Positions 58,118-64,000 of a stretch of 64,000 nucleotides of DNA are shown one piece after another (positions within the stretch are counted from its first letter, which is position 1; each line of letters begins with the position of its first letter). The position numbers and the translations under genes are program-made. This DNA comes from CAVSMC01 sp963798655 (GTDB taxonomy: Bacteria > Pseudomonadota > Gammaproteobacteria > Burkholderiales > Casimicrobiaceae), in NCBI GenBank assembly GCA_963798655.1, contig CAWCUH010000007.1, positions 248,001-312,000 on the forward strand. Reading direction: 5' to 3'. Below the pieces are notes generated by a model. The model worked only from the letters and a program-made list of their open reading frames with translations, did not search any database and was not told the DNA's origin.

Positions 58118-58656
58118 TGAGTGCCAAGGCCGCACGCCGCTCGCCGGCGCCCCCGAATGCCAAACGAAAGCGCGCACCACGCGCGCCCCTGCACGCCGTC
58201 GACGTCCAGAACGCGTCGGCGCCGATTGCGATCCGGCCCGTGCGCCGCGGCGATCTCGAGCCGATCGTCGCGCTCGACGCGCGAGTCACCGGCATCGAGA
58301 AGCGCGACTACTGGAGATCGGTGTACCGGCGCTATGCCGAAGCGTCGCCGGAACGACAATTCCTCGTCGCCGAGTCGGCCGGCGAGGTCGTCGGCTTCGT
58401 GATCGGCGAAGTGCGCGACTGGGAGTTCGGCTCGCCGCGCTGCGGATGGGTGTTCGCGATCAACGTGCGCCCGGAAGCGCGGCAGATCGGCACCGGCGCG
58501 CGGCTGCTCGACGCCGTCTGCGCCGGTTTCCGCCGCGCCGGCGTGCGCACGGTGCGAACGATGCTCAATCGCGACAACACGCTCGTGCTGTCGTTCTTCC
58601 GCAGCCAGGGGATGATGGCGGGCCCGTTCATACCGCTCGAGATGGAGCTTGGATGA
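58117..58656 (+). CDS. GNAT family N-acetyltransferase
   Basis: 179 residues. A basic, proline-rich start (about 1-40) is followed by a GNAT domain: IRPVRRGDLEPIVALD, FAINVRPEARQIGTGARLLDAV (motif A) and FFRSQGMMAGPFIPLEMEL. The basic N-terminus is unusual and may be a later start; the ATG at 58117 overlaps the FNR-type box by one base. GNAT enzymes acetylate amines or protein lysines. Co-location with aryl-CoA ligases suggests control of those, as known for BadA, but this is inference. Confidence 0.75.
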   Translation: MSAKAARRSPAPPNAKRKRAPRAPLHAVDVQNASAPIAIRPVRRGDLEPIVALDARVTGIEKRDYWRSVYRRYAEASPERQFLVAESAGEVVGFVIGEVRDWEFGSPRCGWVFAINVRPEARQIGTGARLLDAVCAGFRRAGVRTVRTMLNRDNTLVLSFFRSQGMMAGPFIPLEMELG

Positions 58657-58705
58657 GCGGCGCACCGCATCGCGGGCTGCGACTTGCGCAAGCGAGAGCT
58701 GCCGC

Positions 58706-59137
58706 ATGAAGCTGCAGATCAATACACGGCTCGCGCTGTACAGCGTCCTCGAGTTCGCGGCGAACCCGACGCGGCACATCTCGGCGGCGGAGATCGCCGA
58801 CAAGTACCGCGTGTCGCCGCATCATCTGGCGAAGGTGCTCTCCGAGCTCGCGCGCGCAGGCGTCGTCGTGTCGGTACGCGGCGTCGGCGGCGGCTACCGC
58901 TTTGCCGGCAACGCGCGGCGCCTCACGTTGATGGACGTGATCCGGCTGTTCGAGGAGCTGTCGCCAGCGCCGGCGGACGACGGCGAGCACACCGCCGCCG
59001 GCCAGGCGCTCGGCATCGTCCTGTCCGAAATCGACCAGCACGCGAGCGCGACGTTCAGCTCGATCACACTCGCCACGATGCTGCGGCTGATGGAGCGCCA
59101 GCGCGAGCGCGCGCTGGCGCGGCGCGCCGCCGACTGA
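58706..59137 (+). CDS. Rrf2 family transcriptional regulator without cysteines
   Basis: 143 residues. A winged helix-turn-helix with ISAAEIADKYRVSPHHLAKVLSELARAG and the wing VRGVGGGYRFA is the Rrf2 family pattern. The protein has no Cys at all, so it cannot hold an Fe-S cluster like IscR, NsrR or RirA. It resembles the subset that senses other signals. It is 49 bases after the GNAT gene and 10 before an SDR gene, and could control the latter or the pad/hcr genes. Confidence 0.85.
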   Translation: MKLQINTRLALYSVLEFAANPTRHISAAEIADKYRVSPHHLAKVLSELARAGVVVSVRGVGGGYRFAGNARRLTLMDVIRLFEELSPAPADDGEHTAAGQALGIVLSEIDQHASATFSSITLATMLRLMERQRERALARRAAD

Positions 59138-59147
59138 GGAGCGTCAG

Positions 59148-59894
59148 ATGCAACTGAAGGCTCGCACGGCGATCGTTACGGGCGCCGCACAGGGAATCGG
59201 CGAGGCGGTCGCACGCGCGATGGCACGCGAAGGCGCCAACGTCGCGGTCGTCGATCTAGCGCTCGACCGCGCGCAGCGCGTCGCCGGGGCCATCGTGGAG
59301 GCGGGCGGCGCAGCGGCGGCGTTCGCGTGCGATGTCGCGCAGCGGAGCGACGTCGATGCAGTGGCGAGCGCAGTCGAGTCGCGCTTCGGCCGCATCGACA
59401 TCCTGGTGAACAACGCCGGCATCATCCGCCCGGCGATGCTGCACAAGATGACGGCCGAGCAGTGGAACACCGTCCTCGGCGTGCACCTGACCGGCAGCTT
59501 CAACTGTCTGCAGTCGGTCGCCGCGGGCATGATGGAGCGCCGCTACGGACGCATCATCAACGTGACGTCGACCGCCGGCGTCCTGGGCACGATCGGCCAG
59601 GTCAATTACAGCGCAGCGAAGGCAGGTATCGTCGGATTGACGTTCTCCGCGGCGAAGGAGCTCGCGAAGTTCGGCATCACCGTCAATGCCGTCGCGCCGG
59701 GCGCCGCGACGCCGATGACCGAAACGATCCGCACCGACGAGCGGTTCAAGGACAAGTATCTCGACCGCATACCGATGGGACGCTGGGCCGAGCCGGACGA
59801 GATCGCGCCGGTGTTCGTGTTCCTCGCCTCCGACGCCGCAAGCTACGTGACCGGCCAGATCGTCGCCGCCGACGGCGGGATGACGATTCGCTGA
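59148..59894 (+). CDS. SDR family oxidoreductase (FabG-like)
   Basis: 248 residues. TGAAQGIGEAV near the start, NNAGII, NVTSTAG with Ser, YSAAK (Tyr-x3-Lys) and PGAATPMTE give a full SDR. Related enzymes act as 3-oxoacyl-CoA/ACP reductases or hydroxyacyl-CoA dehydrogenases. AGGAG precedes the ATG, directly after the Rrf2 gene, so one transcript is likely. The substrate is unassigned; a role in aromatic side-chain or ring-product oxidation is only contextual. Confidence 0.83.
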   Translation: MQLKARTAIVTGAAQGIGEAVARAMAREGANVAVVDLALDRAQRVAGAIVEAGGAAAAFACDVAQRSDVDAVASAVESRFGRIDILVNNAGIIRPAMLHKMTAEQWNTVLGVHLTGSFNCLQSVAAGMMERRYGRIINVTSTAGVLGTIGQVNYSAAKAGIVGLTFSAAKELAKFGITVNAVAPGAATPMTETIRTDERFKDKYLDRIPMGRWAEPDEIAPVFVFLASDAASYVTGQIVAADGGMTIR

Positions 59895-59961
59895 AGGGCG
59901 TGCTCGCTCCGCCAAGCCGCGGCACGCGATGCGAGAAGCCGCGTGCCGCGGCCGACGCCGA

Positions 59962-60207
59962 TCACGGCTCGTACTTGAACGACAGCGAGAGCTTCGTGCG
60001 AAAGGCGACGACCCGGCCGTCCTCGATCTTCACGTCCTGCATCAGCACTTCGGCAATCCGCAGGTCGCGCAGCGAGCCCGAGGCGGTCTCGACTGCCGTT
60101 CTCGCCGCGTCTTCCCAGGAATTGCCGCTGCTGCCGATCACCTCGATTACGCGATAGACGCCGGTATCCGCGTTCGCTGCCCTCGCCGGTTGCTTTCTGG
60201 TCGCCAT
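59962..60207 (-). CDS. Dodecin, flavin-binding
   Basis: 81 residues. VYRVIEVIGSSGNSWEDAARTAVETAS and RIAEVLMQDVKIEDGRVVAFRTKLSLSFKYE give the dodecin family, dodecamers that store flavin. The Trp in NSWEDA stacks with the isoalloxazine ring. GAGGAG precedes the ATG. Its presence near several flavin enzymes may be chance. The 140-base gap on its promoter side holds no clear gene. Confidence 0.92.
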   Translation of the reverse strand: MATRKQPARAANADTGVYRVIEVIGSSGNSWEDAARTAVETASGSLRDLRIAEVLMQDVKIEDGRVVAFRTKLSLSFKYEP

Positions 60208-60346
60208 GGCGTTGTCCTCCTCGAAGCGGCGAGCGCCGACGAGGCGCGCCGCGTGGGCGCATGTTCGAGCGAATCCCGCCTTCGCGCCGGCGGCGGACGA
60301 ACACTCTAGACCTGTTGCGCGAGGTTTGCGAGCGTGCCTGCGCGCG

Positions 60347-60751
60347 CTAAGCGAATCGTTCGAGGCGAGCGCGGAAGTCGGCCGTGATCTCCACCGGTCG
60401 GTGCGTCTCCATCGACGCCAGCACGACGACGAGCGTTGCGCGCACGCGCGGCTCGTTGTCGGCGGTGCCGTCGACGGCGAGCGTGATCGACGTGCGCCCG
60501 ATCCGCTTCACCGCGAGCGAAAGCGACAGTCTCTCGCCGATCTTGCTCGGCGCGAGGAAGTCGCATTCGACGTGCGCCATCGGCACGCCGAGTCGCTGCT
60601 CGGTGTGGAACGTCGCGAAGTCGATGCCGAGGCCGCCGTTGAACCAGTCCTCGACCAGCTCGTTGAACAGCACGAAATACTGCGGATAGAAGACGATGCC
60701 CGCCGGGTCGCAGTGATGAAAGCGGATCAGCTTGTCGCGGACGAACGTCAT
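60347..60751 (-). CDS. Acyl-CoA thioesterase, 4-hydroxybenzoyl-CoA thioesterase type
   Basis: 134 residues, hotdog fold. FHHCDPAGIVFYPQYF near residue 11 matches the catalytic motif of Pseudomonas-type 4-hydroxybenzoyl-CoA thioesterase (CDPAGIVF, with Asp acting). CDFLAPSKIGERLSL and VRATLVVV follow as expected. It may release benzoate-type acids from CoA when pathway steps stall. The start lies next to the 21-bp inverted repeat, which seems to replace a normal upstream region. Confidence 0.88.
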   Translation of the reverse strand: MTFVRDKLIRFHHCDPAGIVFYPQYFVLFNELVEDWFNGGLGIDFATFHTEQRLGVPMAHVECDFLAPSKIGERLSLSLAVKRIGRTSITLAVDGTADNEPRVRATLVVVLASMETHRPVEITADFRARLERFA

Positions 60752-60755
60752 GGCG

Positions 60756-60831
60756 ATGAGGGTCAGAGTGCAGTTTCCGTCCGGCGGAAGCGTTGCCGAC
60801 TTCGTCGCGCAAACTGCACTCTGACCCTCAT
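60756..60831. repeat. Perfect 21-bp inverted repeat with 34-base loop
   Basis: The left arm (60756-60776) begins ATGAGGGTCAGAG and the right arm (60811-60831) is its exact reverse complement ending CTGACCCTCAT. Loop 60777-60810 is GC-rich. The arm sequence recalls REP/MITE-like elements mobilised by REP-associated (RAYT) transposases; none is in the window. The right arm overlaps the last codons and stop of the alpha/beta hydrolase gene, suggesting insertion at its 3' end. Confidence 0.8.
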
Positions 60832-61593
60832 TTTGCGGTGATCCGATCGACGAATGCGGTGATCGCGTCGAGCGTTGCCTGCGGCTGGTCGCGGTGCGGC
60901 GAGTGACGGCAGTCCGACAGCGCGACGACATCGGCGTCGCGCACGTTGCGCGCGATCGAGCGCACCTGCGCCATCGTCCCGTATTCGTCGTCCTCGCCCT
61001 GGATCGCGAGCACCGGACACTCCGACACGGGGCAGCACCGCCTCGATGTTCCACGCGCGAAAATCCGGATGCAGCCAGATGCGGTTCCATCCCCAGAACG
61101 CCGAGTCGACGTCGGCATGATGGCGCGCGAGCTTTTCCCGCAGGCCGGTCGTCTCGTATGCGAGCTTCGCCGCCTGGATGCTTTCGATCGAAATATCCTC
61201 GACGAACACGTGCGGCGCCATCGCCACCACGCCGGTGAGCGCGCGGCCCGAATCGCCGGCATGGATCAGCGCGATCGACGCGCCGTCGCTGTGTCCGACG
61301 AGGATCGGCCGCTCGAGCGCAAGCTTGTCGAGGAGCCGGGGCAGCGTCACGAGCGCCTCGTCGTGCATGTAGCGGACGTCGCGATCGCGCCCGATCGGAT
61401 CCGACCTGCCATAGCCGTGGCGCGAATAGACGACCGCATTGCAGCCGCTCGCGTGCGCGACGCGGGCCGGAAATTCGCGCCACATCGCGACCGAGCCCAG
61501 TCCCTCGTGCAGGAACACGAGCGCGGGCCGCGCGTTCGCGCCGACGTCGATTCGCTCGACCTCCAGACGATGTCCGCCGGCGTCGATCAGCAT
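60828..61593 (-). pseudogene. Alpha/beta hydrolase, frameshifted
   Basis: The frame from 61593 reads VFLHEGLGSVAMW and GHSDGAS (nucleophile) and on to NIEAVLPRV, then loses homology. One extra base at 61022-61023 separates it from a second frame coding ECPVLAIQGEDDEYG (acid) and CRHSPHRDQP (His) to the stop at 60828. Deleting one C/G restores a complete 254-residue hydrolase with all triad residues. ATG shares a base with the livF stop. Either a recent inactivation or a sequencing error. Confidence 0.78.
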
Positions 61594-62305
61594 CAGACGC
61601 CGAGATGCCTGTGCAGCACGTCCGGCTGCGCGGCGAGCGACGCTGCCGGTCCTTCGAACACGACGCGGCCCTTGACGAGGATCGTGCAGCGGTTGGCGAT
61701 CGCGCAGACGTGCGCGTGGTTCTTGTCGACGATCAGCGTGGCGATGCCGTGCGCGCGAATATCGCCGATGATGCGCCAGATCTCGCGCGCGATCTGCGGC
61801 GCGAGTCCCTCGGTCGCCTCGTCGAGGATCAGCAGCTCGGGGTTGGTGAGCAGCGCGCGGCCGATCGTGAGCATCTGCTGCTCGCCGCCGGAGAGCTGCC
61901 ACCCGCCGTGCGACAGGCGCTCGGCGAGGCGCGGGAACGTCGCGAGCACGCGTTCGAACGTCCATTCGCGTCGGCCGTCCGGACCGGCGCGCGCGGCCAT
62001 CAGCAGGTTCTCCTTGACCGTGAGGTTCGGGAAGATCCCTCGCCCCTCGGGCACGTACGCGACGCCCTGCCGCGCGATCACGTGCGGCTGCGCACCGGTC
62101 ATCGGCGTGCCCTTCACCCACACCGCGCCGCTGCGCGGCTTGATGAGGCCGATCATGCTGCGGATCAGCGTCGTCTTGCCCATGCCGTTGCGTCCCATCA
62201 GCGCGACGGTCTCGCCGCGGCCGATGCGAAAGTCGACGCCGTGCAGGATGTGACTCGCACCGTAGTACGCGTGCAGCTCGCGCGCCTCGAGCAGCGCCTC
62301 CGGTC

Positions 62306-62309
<4 letters not shown>
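61593..62309 (-). CDS. livF: Branched-chain-type ABC transporter ATPase LivF
   Basis: 238 residues. Walker A GRNGMGKTT, RQGVAYVPEGRGIFPNLTVKENL (LivF-specific), signature SGGEQQML, Walker B LLILDEATEGLAP. Stop is shared with the hydrolase start; ATG overlaps livG. In aromatic degraders HAAT-type systems import benzoate-like acids, which is plausible given the neighbours. Differs in sequence from the LivF at 45215, so they are not recent duplicates. Confidence 0.9.
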
Positions 62310-63077
<768 letters not shown>

Positions 63078-63085
<8 letters not shown>

Positions 63086-64000
63086 GCGGTCCGCCGACGA
63101 GCGAGCGGCGCAGCCGGGTGGCGACCGTCGTGATGCCGCCGGGCAGGAACAGCACGAGCAGGATGATCGCGCCGCCGAGCAGCAGCTGCCAGTGGATCGT
63201 CAGGTACTGGAAGATCTCCTGCAGCGCCGCGAACACGAACGCGCCGATCACCGCGCCGTTCAGCGTGCCGATGCCGCCGAGGATCAGCATCAGCAGCACG
63301 TTGCCCGACTGGTGCCATGACAGCTGCTCGGGATTGACGAATCCGAACTGCAGCGCCGAGAGGTAACCGGCGAGGCCGGCGAGCGCACCTGCGATCGTGA
63401 AGCTCGCGAGCTTGTAGAAGTACGTCGGGTACCCGAGCGAGGTCATCCGGTGCTCGTTGTCGCGAATGCCTTTCAGCGCATGCCCGAACGGCGAGCGCAG
63501 CATCACGACGAGGAACGCGTAGACGGCGACGAGCCACGCGAGCACGAAGTAGTACGTCGTCAACGCGTTGGAGAAATCGAGCACGACGGTGCCGCCGACC
63601 GCGGCGACCGGCTTGAAGTTCATCGTGATGCCGTCCGAGCCGCGGCCGAACTCGGTGTCGTGGAACACGAAGTAGAACATTTGCGCGAATGCGAGCGTCA
63701 CCATGATGAAATAGATGCCGCGCGTGCGCACGACGAATGCACCGACGACGAGCGCGGCGACGCCGGCGAGCAGAATGGCAAGCGGCAGCGTCAACCACAG
63801 GCTCGCCGCCTCGTATTTCGGTGTGACGAGCGCGAGCGTGTACGCGCCGACGCCGAAGTACGCGGCGTGGCCGAACGACACGAGGCCGGTACAGCCGACG
63901 AGCAGGTCGAGCGACAACGCGAAGATCGCGAAGATCATCACCTTCGCGACGAGCTCGGTGTAGAAGCCCGAGCCCCCGGCCAACGGGAACAGCGCGAGCG
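63078..64000 (-). CDS. livM: Branched-chain-type ABC transporter permease LivM (5' end beyond window)
   Basis: At least 307 residues are visible, and the frame continues past the right edge without a start; a TTG at 63983 is unlikely as the true start since ALFPLAGG precedes it in frame. LVGCTGLVSFGHAAYFGVGAY and LKGIRDNEHRMTSLGYPTYFYKL are LivM signatures. About eight transmembrane helices. It pairs with LivH outside the window to import a carboxylic acid. Confidence 0.88.

Overview
The window is GC-rich and almost fully coding. It looks like a chromosomal segment of a facultatively anaerobic, probably denitrifying proteobacterium. A Thauera/Azoarcus-like or related betaproteobacterium is my best guess, from the Thauera-type benzoyl-CoA reductase, the 4-hydroxybenzoyl-CoA reductase with an extra Fe-S loop, the phenylacetyl-CoA oxidoreductase, an NnrS-like protein and short REP-like hairpins. 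The species cannot be fixed from the sequence. No rRNA, tRNA, CRISPR array, integrase or transposase was seen.

Region 1 (1-21218) is a cell-surface glycan locus. It holds an AsnB-type amidotransferase, then a tightly overlapping run (HAD-UbiA fusion, DprE1-like oxidase, DprE2-like reductase, NAD-dependent epimerase, FAD oxidoreductase, GtrA protein, methyltransferase). The UbiA/DprE1/DprE2/GtrA set mirrors the mycobacterial polyprenyl-phospho-D-arabinofuranose route. Two large membrane proteins, an ABC-2 export permease, a 1593-residue chimera (sulfotransferase-like, coiled coil, two GT2 and one GT4 domain) and a 624-residue GT2 protein follow.

Region 2 (21292-34445) has a K+ channel-like protein and a CbiM-like membrane protein, then the central anaerobic benzoyl-CoA pathway. 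korA-korB-ferritin run leftward. had-oah-dch-bcrCBAD-fdx run rightward. KorAB would reduce ferredoxin, ferredoxin would feed BcrABCD, and Dch, Had and Oah would hydrate, oxidise and open the ring. The divergent promoter region carries an FNR/Anr-type box and a separate GGTACC-centred palindrome.

Region 3 (34579-41544) is mixed housekeeping and stress: a lipoprotein hydrolase, a diacylglycerol kinase with a frameshifted end, surE, a VWA protein, and a hemerythrin / tandem GNAT / DUF59 / NnrS-like leftward run whose promoter shares the GGTACC motif.

Region 4 (41564-57976, leftward) is a possible 16-kb operon of peripheral aromatic pathways: a thioesterase, padBCD and a phenylacetate-CoA ligase (phenylacetate to phenylglyoxylate), hcrCAB (4-hydroxybenzoyl-CoA to benzoyl-CoA), an aryl-CoA ligase fused to a zinc-ribbon/rubrerythrin-like head, a lone LivF and a beta-oxidation set. 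A second, nearly identical FNR-type box lies at its head.

Region 5 (58117-64000) has a GNAT protein, an Rrf2 regulator, an SDR, dodecin, a hotdog thioesterase, a perfect 21-bp inverted repeat, a frameshifted alpha/beta hydrolase and livF-livG-livM; livM runs off the window. The outstanding features are the ferritin-aryl-CoA ligase fusion, the mycobacterial-style arabinose lipid set, the giant sulfotransferase/glycosyltransferase chimera, and the shared FNR and palindrome elements that could join the aromatic operons into one regulon.
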